44,515 nucleotides of DNA from an uncultured Enterobacteriaceae bacterium (lineage in GTDB: Bacteria > Pseudomonadota > Gammaproteobacteria > Enterobacterales > Enterobacteriaceae): the NCBI GenBank assembly GCA_947631255.1, contig CANRKT010000025.1, positions 1 to 44,515 of the forward strand, in the 5' to 3' direction. Numbering within the stretch: position 1 is the first letter of the stretch; every line of letters begins with the position of its first letter. Both the position numbers and the translations under genes were made by a program. Positions 8,082 to 16,255 of the stretch are shown piece by piece. Under the pieces are notes generated by a model. The model worked only from the letters and a program-made list of their open reading frames with translations, was not told where the DNA came from and made no database searches.

Positions 8082-9200
8082 AAGCGCAATATTTTAGCAG
8101 TGATTATCCCTGCTATTCTGGTAGCTGGTTCTGTAAATGCTGCTGAAATCTACAACAAAGACGGCAACAAATTAGACCTGTACGGTAAAATTGTTGGTGA
8201 GCGTGGCTTCAATACCGAAACTGAGAACAAAGACAAAGGTACCAAAAAAGGGAGCAGCGACTCTTCTTATGCTCAGATTGGTTTCAAAGGCGAAACTCAA
8301 ATCAATGATGACTTGGTAGGCTTTGGCCGTTGGGAATACCGTGCTAAAGCAAGTAAAGCAGAAGGCAACCAGGACAACGTAACTCGTCTGGCTTTCGCGG
8401 GTATCAAAGCAGGTGAAGCTGGCTCCCTGAGCTATGGTCGTAACTACGGTATCATTTATGACGTTGAAGCCTATACCGATATGTCACCTTCTTACTCTGG
8501 TGAAACCTGGGGCGGTAACACTGATAACTTCATGAACAACCGTACTACTGGTGTTCTGACTTACCGTAACAGCGATTTCTTTGGTCACGTTGAAGGTTTG
8601 AACTTCGGTATTCAGTACCAGGGTAAAAACGACCGTGATGCAACCAAAGCGAATGGTGATGGTATTGGCTACTCTGTAGAGTATAACTTTCTTGAAGGCT
8701 TCGCTTTAACGGGTGCATATAGCAACTCTAACCGTACCGGAAAGCAGAAAGATGAACTGGGTAACAGCGCTAAACATGCTGAAGCATGGGCAATTGGTGG
8801 TAAATATGATGCCAACAATATCTATCTGGCAGCAGCCTATGCCGAAACCCGTAACATGAGTAACGTAGTAAATGGTCTGACTGGTAATGACCTGGCTGCT
8901 AAGAAAACTCAGAACATCGAACTGATTGCACAGTACCAATTCGATTTCGGTTTGCGTCCATCCCTGGCCTTCGTACACTCTAAAGGCAAGTCACTGTTCC
9001 AGGACGGTGCTGGCAAAGAAGTGAATGCAGAACTGGCTAAATACATCCAAGTTGGTTCTTACTACTACTTCAACAAAAACTTCAACGTTTATGCTGACTA
9101 CCGTATCAACCTGCTGAGCACTGGCGAAGCAGAGAAAACTGATGGCGGCTGGGTTGGTTCTGACAACCAGGGCATTGTTGGTGTAACTTACCAGTTCTAA
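8076..9200 (+). CDS. ompF: Outer-membrane general porin, OmpF type
   Basis: The product is a trimeric beta-barrel porin that lets small hydrophilic solutes cross the outer membrane. Its 22-residue signal peptide ends NA before AEIYNKDGNK, the standard mature start, and the C-terminal Phe of the barrel (TYQF) is present. At 374 residues it is slightly longer than E. coli OmpF (362). By alignment from memory the constriction loop L3 departs from the usual PEFGGD: it reads DMSPSYSGE (135-143), so the E. coli Glu117 position is Ser139 while Asp113 (Asp135) is kept. The Arg42 position is Gln67, whereas Arg82 (Arg104) and Arg132 (Arg156) are kept, and new Arg residues occur at 85 and 89. Position between asnS and aspC and the conserved leader support orthology with ompF rather than ompC. 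The second ATG in the doublet is an equally possible start. Confidence 0.93.
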   Translation: MMKRNILAVIIPAILVAGSVNAAEIYNKDGNKLDLYGKIVGERGFNTETENKDKGTKKGSSDSSYAQIGFKGETQINDDLVGFGRWEYRAKASKAEGNQDNVTRLAFAGIKAGEAGSLSYGRNYGIIYDVEAYTDMSPSYSGETWGGNTDNFMNNRTTGVLTYRNSDFFGHVEGLNFGIQYQGKNDRDATKANGDGIGYSVEYNFLEGFALTGAYSNSNRTGKQKDELGNSAKHAEAWAIGGKYDANNIYLAAAYAETRNMSNVVNGLTGNDLAAKKTQNIELIAQYQFDFGLRPSLAFVHSKGKSLFQDGAGKEVNAELAKYIQVGSYYYFNKNFNVYADYRINLLSTGEAEKTDGGWVGSDNQGIVGVTYQF

Positions 9201-9230
9201 TATCTGGCAAATTATTTGTCTGATATAAAT

Positions 9231-9258
9231 AAAAACAGGGCGTAAGTCCTGTTTTTTT
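9231..9258 (+). terminator. Rho-independent terminator after ompF
   Basis: AAAAACAGG (9231-9239) pairs with CCTGTTTTT (9248-9256) around an eight-base loop, and the T-run continues to 9258. Strong terminator, 30 bases after the stop codon. Confidence 0.9.
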
Positions 9259-9385
9259 ATGCCTGAAAAGCACAACAAACCACGCAAGAATTTGCCTTCA
9301 TTCTTTTTTTTGCAAACGGTTGGCATTTAGTACAACTGCGGGTAACCTGATATCAATTTCTCCCGCTATCTCTATGGAATCCGTT

Positions 9386-10576
9386 ATGTTTGAGAACATT
9401 GCTGCTGCTCCTGCTGACCCCATTCTGGGCCTGGCTGATCTATTTCGTGCCGATGACCGTGCAAATAAAATTAACCTGGGTATTGGCGTCTATAAAGATG
9501 AAACGGGTAATACCCCGGTTCTGACCAGCGTAAAAAAAGCTGAGCTTTATTTGCTGGAAAATGAAGTGACGAAAAACTATCTCAGCATTGACGGTATTCC
9601 CGCATTTGCTCAGTGCACCCAGGCGCTGCTATTTGGTAAAGGCAGCCCGATTATCGATGCGAAACGTGCACGTACTGCGCAAACCCCAGGCGGCACCGGT
9701 GCACTGCGTGTCGCGGCTGATTTTATTGCTCATAACACCTCGGCAAAACGTGTCTGGGTGAGTAATCCTAGCTGGCCGAACCATAAAAATGTTTTCGAGT
9801 CTGCGGGACTGGAAGTCTGCGAGTACAGCTATTACGATGCTGCCAATCACAGCCTGAACTTCGCGGACATGATTGACAGCCTGCAAGCAGCGCAAGCAGG
9901 TGATGTGGTTCTGTTCCACGGTTGCTGCCATAACCCAACCGGGATCGACCCTGATTTAGAACAGTGGCAGATCCTGTCTGAAATGTCTCTGGAGAAAGGC
10001 TGGTTACCGCTGTTTGATTTTGCCTATCAAGGTTTTGCTCGTGGTCTGGATGAGGATGCTGAAGGTCTGCGTCTGTTTGCTGCCAGCCATAAAGAACTGA
10101 TTGTCGCCAGCTCTTACTCTAAAAATTTTGGTCTGTATAATGAGCGTGTCGGTGCCTGTACTTTGGTTGCTGCTGATGCCGAAACAGTTGACTGCGCCTT
10201 TAGTCAGGTCAAAGCGGCCATCCGTGCCAACTACTCCAACCCACCAGCACACGGTGCTGCGGTTGTCGCAACGATCCTGAGCAATGAAGCATTGCGCACC
10301 CTCTGGGAACAAGAGCTGACTGAAATGCGTCAGCGCATTCATCGTATGCGTCAATTGTTTGTGAATACCCTGCAAGAGAAAGGTGCAAACCGTGACTTCA
10401 GCTTTATCATTGATCAGAACGGTATGTTCTCTTTCAGTGGCTTAAGCAAAGAGCAAGTATTACGTCTGCGTGAAGAGTTCGGTATCTACGCTGTGGCTTC
10501 AGGTCGTATTAACGTGGCTGGACTGACACCAGACAATATGTCCCCACTGTGTGAAGCTATCGTTGCGGTGCTGTAA
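9386..10576 (+). CDS. aspC: Aspartate aminotransferase
   Basis: AspC is a cytosolic pyridoxal-phosphate enzyme that exchanges amino groups between aspartate/2-oxoglutarate and oxaloacetate/glutamate and also accepts aromatic amino acids. From [12 protein letters not shown] the protein has 396 residues, as in E. coli. The cofactor Lys is Lys246 in SSYSKNFGL, and the phosphate-binding and substrate Arg regions ([17 protein letters not shown]) are present. The frame is open upstream to 9320, but those 22 residues do not belong to the family and would reach into the promoter region, so the start at 9386 is preferred; its ribosome-binding site (GGAA) is modest. TTGGCA at 9320-9325 could be a -35 element with a weak -10 at 9343. 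The gene has its own terminator and is convergent with gloC. Confidence 0.96.
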   Translation: MFENIAAAPADPILGLADLFRADDRANKINLGIGVYKDETGNTPVLTSVKKAELYLLENEVTKNYLSIDGIPAFAQCTQALLFGKGSPIIDAKRARTAQTPGGTGALRVAADFIAHNTSAKRVWVSNPSWPNHKNVFESAGLEVCEYSYYDAANHSLNFADMIDSLQAAQAGDVVLFHGCCHNPTGIDPDLEQWQILSEMSLEKGWLPLFDFAYQGFARGLDEDAEGLRLFAASHKELIVASSYSKNFGLYNERVGACTLVAADAETVDCAFSQVKAAIRANYSNPPAHGAAVVATILSNEALRTLWEQELTEMRQRIHRMRQLFVNTLQEKGANRDFSFIIDQNGMFSFSGLSKEQVLRLREEFGIYAVASGRINVAGLTPDNMSPLCEAIVAVL

Positions 10577-10608
10577 TTCAATAAACTGACATCAGACTGT
10601 CAGGGTAA

Positions 10609-10641
10609 ACCGCTGGTCACCAAAGGTGCCAGCGGTTTTTT
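10609..10641 (+). terminator. Rho-independent terminator after aspC
   Basis: ACCGCTGG (10609-10616) pairs with CCAGCGGT (10629-10636); an inner CACC/GGTG pairing extends the stem across a one-base bulge. A T-run follows. It sits between the convergent aspC and gloC genes. Confidence 0.9.
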
Positions 10642-10653
10642 ATGGGCGAAGTT

Positions 10654-11301
10654 TTACCAGACTGGCAGCTCATCTTGTAAAAAAGGATTATTCTGTCGCT
10701 CTTCGCCCAGGGTAGACAAGGGGCCATGACCAGGAATAAAAGTAACATCATCGCCTAACGGCAGCAGCTTACGTTTAATCGAGTCAATTAATGCGCCGTG
10801 ATCGCCGCGCGGGAAGTCACTACGCCCAACTCCCCCTTTGAAAATAACATCACCAGAAACCAGTAACCGGGAGACCGAATCAAAAAAGACAATATGACCG
10901 GGTGTATGGCCGGGGCACTGCAGCACCTGAAATGTCGTCTCGCCAACCGTCACGCTGTCCCCCTCTTCTAGCCACTGATCGGGTGTTAAAGGCTGACACT
11001 CTCCAAGCCCGAACATCTGGCTCTGCTGTGGAAGGCCCTGAAGCCAGAACTCATCTTCTTTTTGCGGGCCGATAATCGGAACATGTAAGAAAGCGGCCAG
11101 CTCTGCCGCCGCACCGACATGATCAAGATGACCATGAGTCAACAGGATCTGTGTGACCTTAACTCCCGTCTCTGTAATGGCTTGCTTAATACGCTGTGCA
11201 TCGCCTCCCGGATCAATCAGGGCGGCTTGTTGGGTCACCGGACACCAGACTAATGAACAGTTTTGGGCAAACGGGGTGACGGGAATAATATGGTAATTCA
11301 T
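10654..11301 (-). CDS. gloC: Type II glyoxalase GloC (hydroxyacylglutathione hydrolase)
   Basis: GloC (YcbL) hydrolyses S-D-lactoylglutathione to D-lactate and glutathione, the second step of methylglyoxal detoxification, in the cytosol. The product has 215 residues, as in E. coli, with a single metallo-beta-lactamase fold. The metal-binding motif is THGHLDH with His56, His58, Asp60 and His61; further ligand regions are [14 protein letters not shown] and FIPGHGP. It lacks the C-terminal glutathione-binding domain of the longer GloB type, in line with the short family. The stop is 38 bases or so from mepK on the same strand, so gloC may be the last gene of a transcript that includes mepK. Confidence 0.95.
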   Translation of the reverse strand: MNYHIIPVTPFAQNCSLVWCPVTQQAALIDPGGDAQRIKQAITETGVKVTQILLTHGHLDHVGAAAELAAFLHVPIIGPQKEDEFWLQGLPQQSQMFGLGECQPLTPDQWLEEGDSVTVGETTFQVLQCPGHTPGHIVFFDSVSRLLVSGDVIFKGGVGRSDFPRGDHGALIDSIKRKLLPLGDDVTFIPGHGPLSTLGEERQNNPFLQDELPVW

Positions 11302-11339
11302 GCGGCTCCATTACCGGCGGAAAACACCGGCTTGTTGTG

Positions 11340-11888
11340 TTACCAGGTTCTGACCGGCCCGGTATCGATATGTACAAAATTACTACGTGGATAATATCCT
11401 ACCCCACCCGCTCTCATTGATAATGCAGCTTTACGAACCTGGCTTAGTGCCACACCGTCAATATGAAAGTCCATGGCCTGCCCCTTGGTGTGATAGCTTT
11501 TTTTGGCTACCCCCCGCTGGTGCGCCCGCAGATTATTATTAGTTTCAACAGAGCGATAACCGGAGATTAACTGGACGGGTTTTTTCGTGTCTAACAATAC
11601 TTGTAAACGATACAGCTGATCAAACAATGCGGTATCGATAGTGGTCATTTTATTGGCACGGTAGTCACGGAAAAAATGATTTAACCGGGCCAGCTCATCC
11701 TTGATGTAACCTTTGCCATCAAAGAACTCGGCTTTAAGTGACTCACCGGTATTGAGGTTATTCAGTGTCAAGATGCGTGGGCGTGAGGTAGAAAGTGTAG
11801 CGAGTGCAGGAAACGGCAACAGCGATGTACCGAGGGCTACGCCTCCTAAAGCCAGCAGCCTGCGGCGATAAGAATCAAATTTATCCAT
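11340..11888 (-). CDS. mepK: Murein endopeptidase MepK, Tat-exported
   Basis: MepK (YcbK) is a periplasmic endopeptidase that opens peptidoglycan cross-links, with a preference known in E. coli for the meso-DAP/meso-DAP (3-3) links made by L,D-transpeptidases. The product has 182 residues, the family length. The N-terminus shows a twin-arginine signal (RRRLLALGG at 8-16, then a hydrophobic stretch to ALA at 28-30). The LAS-type zinc ligands His133, Asp140 (HTKGQAMDFH) and His173 (FVHIDTG) are present. Its neighbour ldtD forms 3-3 links, so the two adjacent genes make and cut the same bond. The ribosome-binding site is weak. A 239-base gap with a hairpin and a repeat remnant separates it from ldtD. 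Confidence 0.95.
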   Translation of the reverse strand: MDKFDSYRRRLLALGGVALGTSLLPFPALATLSTSRPRILTLNNLNTGESLKAEFFDGKGYIKDELARLNHFFRDYRANKMTTIDTALFDQLYRLQVLLDTKKPVQLISGYRSVETNNNLRAHQRGVAKKSYHTKGQAMDFHIDGVALSQVRKAALSMRAGGVGYYPRSNFVHIDTGPVRTW

Positions 11889-11918
11889 TATTACAAACCT
11901 GAAAATAAAATTATTGTG

Positions 11919-11949
11919 TATACCCTAAAAAGTTCGAGTTGCTTGCAGG
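11919..11949 (+). repeat. Partial copy of a dispersed palindromic repeat
   Basis: TATACCCTAAAAAGTTCGAG continues as TTGCTTGCAGG. The same word order, with few changes, is found at 25559-25588 in another intergenic gap. It resembles the outer end (TATACCCTAAATAATTCGAG) of palindromic intergenic elements that I recall from Yersinia, Serratia and relatives. Only one arm is left here. Confidence 0.55.
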
Positions 11950-12065
11950 CTAAATCTGCCAGCCCTGAAAACTTACAACGCCAGGAGTACATTTAATGCG
12001 CAATTTTGTGCTCTCCACCATAACGGTCTAAAGTTTAGCCGTCAAGACCACATATCAGACAGCAT

Positions 12066-12104
12066 TACCCGAATAGCAAAAAGTGGATTTCTGCCATTCG
12101 GGTA
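12066..12104. repeat. Perfect inverted repeat between mepK and ldtD
   Basis: TACCCGAAT (12066-12074) pairs with ATTCGGGTA (12096-12104), and after one mismatch GCA pairs with TGC, giving a long stem with a 13-base loop. It begins 24 bases after the ldtD stop in transcription order. There is no T-tract on either strand, so it is an mRNA stabiliser, weak terminator or repeat element rather than a clear intrinsic terminator. Confidence 0.55.
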
Positions 12105-12127
12105 TCAATATTACCATCACTGCTCCT

Positions 12128-13810
12128 TTACAGGATCAGTAACCGTGCGCGATTCACATTATGGGCACCGACACGCGCTGCACCGTCATAGTTATAAATG
12201 TCAGCACGGAAGGTAATGTGTCCGTCAGCTTCACTAAATGCGGTTAAGTAATAGAGCATTACAGGTACATTCTGACGGACTGAGACGAATGTCGTATTAC
12301 CCTGAGCAAGCGTCCTGGAGATCCGGGAGCTATTCCAGCCTACATCCTGTAATAGCATACCCGCCAGTTCAGAAGCTTTATTGACACGGACACAGCCTGA
12401 GCTCAATGCACGCGTTTCACGACGGAACAGACCGTGATTGGGGGTATCATGGAGATAAATGGACTCTGAATTTGGCATATTGAATTTATACCGACCTAGC
12501 GCATTGTATTGTCCCGGCTTTTGCTGGAAGCGGAAAGGTAAATTTCGCGCGGTAATGGTAGACCAGTCCACCATCCAGGGGTCGATACTTTCGGCATCTC
12601 TGCTCCAGCCCCGGTAAACACTGTAACCCAGACGCTCCAGATACCCGGGATCCTGGCGTACTTTAGGCAAAATATCTTTCCGGGCCAAGGATTCTGGTAC
12701 ATTCCAGGGGGGATTCACCACCACATTATTCAATGCACTGCTCATTATGGGCGTTTTACGATCAGGCCGTCCGACAATCACACGCGACTGCAACGCCTCA
12801 TCGCCATTTAAATAATAGACTAATGAGTAGTCAGGGATATTGACCATAATCCCGGTATCGATCTTATCTGGCAGTAACCGCAGACGCTGAATATTTAACG
12901 CGACAATCCCAGCGCGTTGTGCTGGAGTCGTATTCAACCAGTAACGTGTTTGAGGACCAATAACACCATCCGCCTCCAGTCCTTGCAGACGCTGAAAATG
13001 TTTAACACTCTCAACCAGTTCAGGGCTGTAATCCTGAGTGTCATCGTTATCCAGGCTGTTCACGAAAGTACTCGTGCTACGCGCCAGAATTTCACGTAAT
13101 GCTGGAATATCACGACTGGATTCGCCAGGACGAAGCGTAACTTTATCCTGTAACTGTGGCCAGTCCTCTGTCGGTTGTATCAGAGCATGTAATGACTGGC
13201 GCAGCGTTTTATATTGCGGGTTAGTGGGGGCTAATGAAACGATAAAAGCAAAAATATGCCCCTGGCTGATAGCGGTTTGCCACTGGTTAATAATCCCTTG
13301 TGGAGGCGCTTTCGGCTTATAGACACTGCTCCCATATAACCAACGCTCTCCCTCGAGAGGTATACCCGAAACATAATCCAGATATCCGAGCATCGCATCA
13401 GACAAGATAATATCACGCCCCAGTCCCTGTACTGAGGGATGCGTCAGTTGTTCCACCCAGTAAGCAAATTGCGGCTGAATACCGGCAAGCGCGACCTCCG
13501 CCAGTTGCTGCGAAAAGGCCTGTATTGCCCCCTCTTCCTGCCACATCGGCTGCATATCACGACTAGCGTAAAGTTCAGATAAGTTATTGAGATAAAGAGG
13601 CCTGTAATCTACAGGCAGGCTGGCAAGAATTTGGGCACGACTTTGCTCTATCGGCAACGGCATCACTGCTGCAGCCTGTGTGTCAATTTGAACAGGTAGA
13701 GTTTGTTCTGCTGGAGTCAGCGTTTCTGCCAGGGCTACAGAGCCAGGCCCAAAAAGTAGACTACAACTGATAATTATCAATTGAAGACAATTCACTTTTG
13801 CTATCGGCAT
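12128..13810 (-). CDS. ldtD: L,D-transpeptidase LdtD (YcbB)
   Basis: LdtD is a periplasmic enzyme that makes 3-3 meso-DAP cross-links in peptidoglycan and allows cell wall synthesis when D,D-transpeptidases are blocked. The order of parts is: signal peptide (residues 1 to about 29, ending VALA), an N-terminal scaffold, a peptidoglycan-binding domain around residues 230-295 ([17 protein letters not shown]), and the YkuD catalytic domain with HDTPNHG and [10 protein letters not shown], where Cys473 is the nucleophile. At 560 residues it is about 55 shorter than E. coli YcbB (615); the difference lies mostly in the Pro/Thr-rich linker inside the peptidoglycan-binding region, which is here reduced to a short [16 protein letters not shown]-like stretch. 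All catalytic parts are present. In E. coli ldtD directly follows mukB; here an insertion of two genes separates them. Confidence 0.95.
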   Translation of the reverse strand: MPIAKVNCLQLIIISCSLLFGPGSVALAETLTPAEQTLPVQIDTQAAAVMPLPIEQSRAQILASLPVDYRPLYLNNLSELYASRDMQPMWQEEGAIQAFSQQLAEVALAGIQPQFAYWVEQLTHPSVQGLGRDIILSDAMLGYLDYVSGIPLEGERWLYGSSVYKPKAPPQGIINQWQTAISQGHIFAFIVSLAPTNPQYKTLRQSLHALIQPTEDWPQLQDKVTLRPGESSRDIPALREILARSTSTFVNSLDNDDTQDYSPELVESVKHFQRLQGLEADGVIGPQTRYWLNTTPAQRAGIVALNIQRLRLLPDKIDTGIMVNIPDYSLVYYLNGDEALQSRVIVGRPDRKTPIMSSALNNVVVNPPWNVPESLARKDILPKVRQDPGYLERLGYSVYRGWSRDAESIDPWMVDWSTITARNLPFRFQQKPGQYNALGRYKFNMPNSESIYLHDTPNHGLFRRETRALSSGCVRVNKASELAGMLLQDVGWNSSRISRTLAQGNTTFVSVRQNVPVMLYYLTAFSEADGHITFRADIYNYDGAARVGAHNVNRARLLIL

Positions 13811-14114
13811 TCAAGACTCCTTTCATCAATTTGCCCGTTGTAGTGCGCTGTATTTATCACCTGAATGCTTTGCGTTGCTGACAGGCCGATATCAGACAAC
13901 TTGAAGTATGGCGATAAATACTCAATCGTCGCATCACTTAGACCAATAATTCAGATAAATAAAAGTCGTCAGTACCTGTTCCATTGAAAGAATGGCAGGC
14001 TTACCTTAAGTATAAGCCAAAGTTATTTATTCGCTCAAAAATAGACAACTAAGGAAAAATCGGACGAGTTAGCTTACTGATTAATGGTGGCTTTCGACCC
14101 AAAGCGAACAATGC
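13811..14114. other. Intergenic region upstream of ldtD, left flank of the inserted gene pair
   Basis: No ORF of note is seen. The ldtD promoter must lie here on the - strand. A repeat remnant is at 13898-13920. Toward 14090 the sequence changes character where the inserted regulator gene begins; no target-site duplication or integrase-type inverted repeat was found by eye. Confidence 0.4.
13898..13920 (+). repeat. Partial copy of a dispersed palindromic repeat (opposite arm)
   Basis: CAACTTGAAGTATGGCGATA resembles the other arm (CAACTTGAAGTATGACGGGTATA) of the element that I relate to the copies at 11919 and 25559. It lies upstream of ldtD next to the insertion. Confidence 0.4.
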
Positions 14115-15071
14115 TCAGCTGCATCCAAATGTTCTTCTCCATTCGCTGGGACTGACGTGATTTCTGCGTTTGAAGTGCTGACGCAGCGAGGCAGGCGTTT
14201 GAAATCCGACCAAGTCAGAGATAGTTTCTACAGGCAAAGAAGTGCTTTCCAGCAACTCTTGTGTGCGTTGTAGGCGTTCGTTAATTAACCAGTCTTTGAA
14301 TGACATGCCGGTAGCCTTGCTAAAGTGGCGCGTGAACGTCCGTCGGCTCATTGCAGCGCGTTGTGCTAACGCATCGATGGAGTGGGCTTGGTTCAGATGC
14401 TCCCGCAAATAGTCCAACAGCGGATTGATCCTGGCATCTTGTGTTGACGGGGCAACAGGCTGTTCAATAAACTGAGCTTGTCCACCTTCCCGGTGAGGCG
14501 GTACAACCATCATCCGCGCTATCTTATTCGCCGTTTTTTGGCCGTAGAACTTACGCACGATATAAAGACAGCAGTCCAAGCTAGCTCCTGTACCGGCAGA
14601 GGTGATCAGGCCGTCATCATCGACATACAATGCATTCATATCTAACTGCACTTGCGCAAAGCGAAGCTCGAAATCTTGCTCCGCCATCCAGTGTGTGGAA
14701 GCGCGTTTACCATCAAGCAAACCAGCATAGGCGAGTGCATACGCACCGTAGCACAGCCCCACGATATGGGCTCCTCGCTGGCGTGCCTGGAGTAAGGCGG
14801 CGATCAGCTTTGGCTCGGGACTTTCGTCCAAATCATGCCAGCCGGGAATCACTACGATGTCCGCCTTCGCAAGCCATTCCAGCCCGCCATCAGGTTGAAC
14901 AAGCAATGCACGCTCAGCAGGCAACGCCGCACCGCCTGCCGTAACTATCTTCAGGTCAAACAGAGCTTGGTCGGGCAAATGGGTGCTGAAAATCAAGTAC
15001 GGCACGCCAAAGTGAAAGGGGCTGAAGTGCGGGTAGGTAACGAGGGCTACCAGAGGAAGTGGTTTTGACAT
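14115..15071 (-). CDS. GlxA-family transcriptional regulator (DJ-1/PfpI domain plus AraC helix-turn-helix)
   Basis: The 318-residue product has an N-terminal DJ-1/PfpI-like domain (about residues 5-190) with the nucleophile-elbow sequence GLCYGAYALA, Cys107, and a C-terminal AraC/XylS DNA-binding domain (about 215-312: AMSRRTFTRHF and the second helix-turn-helix ISDLVGFQTPASLRQHFKRR). Such proteins are transcription activators whose first domain probably senses a small molecule. The frame is open 34 codons further upstream, but MSKPLPLVALVTYP is the typical start of the family and the extension would enter the divergent promoter region. No strong ribosome-binding site is seen. It is divergent from the metallo-hydrolase at 15189, its likely target. 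Neither gene is present between mukB and ldtD in E. coli, so this is an accessory insertion. The ligand is unknown. Confidence 0.88.
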   Translation of the reverse strand: MSKPLPLVALVTYPHFSPFHFGVPYLIFSTHLPDQALFDLKIVTAGGAALPAERALLVQPDGGLEWLAKADIVVIPGWHDLDESPEPKLIAALLQARQRGAHIVGLCYGAYALAYAGLLDGKRASTHWMAEQDFELRFAQVQLDMNALYVDDDGLITSAGTGASLDCCLYIVRKFYGQKTANKIARMMVVPPHREGGQAQFIEQPVAPSTQDARINPLLDYLREHLNQAHSIDALAQRAAMSRRTFTRHFSKATGMSFKDWLINERLQRTQELLESTSLPVETISDLVGFQTPASLRQHFKRRNHVSPSEWRRTFGCS

Positions 15072-15107
15072 AACGTTAAAAAGCAAAGTGGCCCAAATCT
15101 TTCGATT

Positions 15108-15125
15108 ATTGACATAAAGGTCAAT
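15108..15125. promoter_or_regulatory. Inverted repeat in the divergent promoter region, candidate regulator site
   Basis: ATTGAC (15108-15113) and GTCAAT (15120-15125) form a perfect dyad with a six-base spacer. On the + strand it contains TTGACA, a consensus -35 hexamer, without a clear -10 at the right distance. It lies midway between the regulator gene and the metallo-hydrolase gene, so it is a candidate binding site for the regulator; this is inference. Confidence 0.35.
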
Positions 15126-15188
15126 TCTACAAAAAAGCTTGAAGTACCACAATAGAGACCTCTTCAAACTCAACTCTGGTGGTTATGT

Positions 15189-16076
15189 ATGTATTCGATA
15201 AAAGCCCTTACCCCCTTGATAGTCTCTCTGTCACTTGGAACCTTTGCGGTGCCCGCTTGGTCTGCCCCTGAAACGGCCACCGACACTTCAGTCGATGTGC
15301 AGCTGATCCGTAACGCAACGGTCAAGCTCGACTTTTCTGGCACGACCTTTTTGGTAGACCCCATGTTATCGGCAAAAGGGGAGTTTCCAGGCTTCCCAGA
15401 TACTTATCGCAGTGAACTAAGAAATCCTCTGGTAGATCTGCCTTTTTCAGCAAAAGACGTGCTCGATAGCGTGGACGCGGTGGTCGTGACCCATACCCAT
15501 ACGGACCATTGGGATGAGGCCGCTCAAAAAGCGATCCCCAAGAACCTGCCTGTATTCACGCAGAACGAAGCTGATGCAAAGATGATTCGTAGTCAAGGCT
15601 TCAAAGATGTACGCGTACTCGAAGGCTCGACCACATTTAACGGTGTGACGCTGAGTAAGACCGGAGGTCAACATGGTACCGACTTGTGGTTTGCAGACCC
15701 GGCACGTTCTGAGGCGATGGGTCCAGTCATGGGCGTCGTGTTCACTGCCCCTAAGGCCAAAACCGTCTACGTGGCTGGCGACACGGTGTGGCGTCCTGAA
15801 GTGGATGAAGCACTGGAGCAGCACAAGCCAGAGGTGGTGATCCTCAATACAGGAAGCGCGCTCATGAGTGGTTTTGAGCAGCATCCCATCATCATGGGTA
15901 AGCAGGACGTCCTACAAGCCACAAAGTCAGTACCCAATGCAGCGATTGTGGCTGTACACATGGATGTCGTGAACCATATGTCGCTCAGCCGCAAGGTCTT
16001 ACGTGAATTTGTACAAGAGAAAAAAATTCAGGATCGAGTGATGATTCCTGAGGATGGTGAGTCCATGACGTTCTGA
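15189..16076 (+). CDS. Exported metallo-beta-lactamase-fold hydrolase
   Basis: The 295-residue product starts with a signal peptide (residues 1-26, cleavage after AWSA), so it is probably periplasmic. The fold is indicated by THTHTDHWD (His102, His104, Asp106, His107), GGQHG (about 160), a conserved AGDTVW motif (about 197) and VAVHMDVVNH near the C-terminus, which is the pattern of the UlaG-like/beta-lactamase superfamily 2 group and not of true beta-lactamases. Substrate is unknown; lactone, phosphodiester or organophosphate hydrolysis would all be possible for the fold. The ATG at 15189 is chosen because TGGTGG precedes it at a suitable distance; an out-of-frame ATG occurs four bases upstream. 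It is divergent from the GlxA-type regulator and followed by two hairpins before the end of mukB. Confidence 0.88.
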   Translation: MYSIKALTPLIVSLSLGTFAVPAWSAPETATDTSVDVQLIRNATVKLDFSGTTFLVDPMLSAKGEFPGFPDTYRSELRNPLVDLPFSAKDVLDSVDAVVVTHTHTDHWDEAAQKAIPKNLPVFTQNEADAKMIRSQGFKDVRVLEGSTTFNGVTLSKTGGQHGTDLWFADPARSEAMGPVMGVVFTAPKAKTVYVAGDTVWRPEVDEALEQHKPEVVILNTGSALMSGFEQHPIIMGKQDVLQATKSVPNAAIVAVHMDVVNHMSLSRKVLREFVQEKKIQDRVMIPEDGESMTF

Positions 16077-16086
16077 TGAAATAAAG

Positions 16087-16112
16087 CTGCCTAAACCTTT
16101 AGGCAGTCTCTC
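16087..16112 (+). terminator. Weak terminator after the metallo-hydrolase gene
   Basis: CTGCCTA (16087-16093) pairs with TAGGCAG (16100-16106) with a six-base loop, followed by TCTCTCT rather than a true T-tract. Confidence 0.5.
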
Positions 16113-16189
16113 TGGCTCAGGAAAAAGAAACCCAATAAAAAACACTTATCGTTATTGATATATAGATAGGTTCAATATATCTGGACATG

Positions 16190-16232
16190 AAAAAACGGGC
16201 ATGGAGATAACCTCTTCATGCCCGTTTTTTTT
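16190..16232. terminator. Bidirectional Rho-independent terminator between metallo-hydrolase gene and mukB
   Basis: Fourteen bases at 16190-16203 (six A, then CGGGCATG) pair with 16217-16230 (CATGCCCG, then six T). A-runs and T-runs flank both sides, so the stem can stop transcription from both convergent genes. It closes the cmoM-mukFEB operon about 25 bases after the mukB stop. Confidence 0.92.
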
Positions 16233-16255
16233 ACTTGCTCTCTTTTAAGACTTAA

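Noticed and set aside
15170-15364. 64-codon frame on the - strand opposite the metallo-hydrolase start
   Set aside because: It lies opposite the signal-peptide region of a well-supported gene and would overlap the divergent promoter; no likeness seen.
15189-16076. Beta-lactamase (antibiotic resistance) call for the metallo-beta-lactamase-fold protein
   Set aside because: The metal motif and later AGDT and HMD segments fit the UlaG-like hydrolase group rather than class B beta-lactamases; calling resistance would not be supported.
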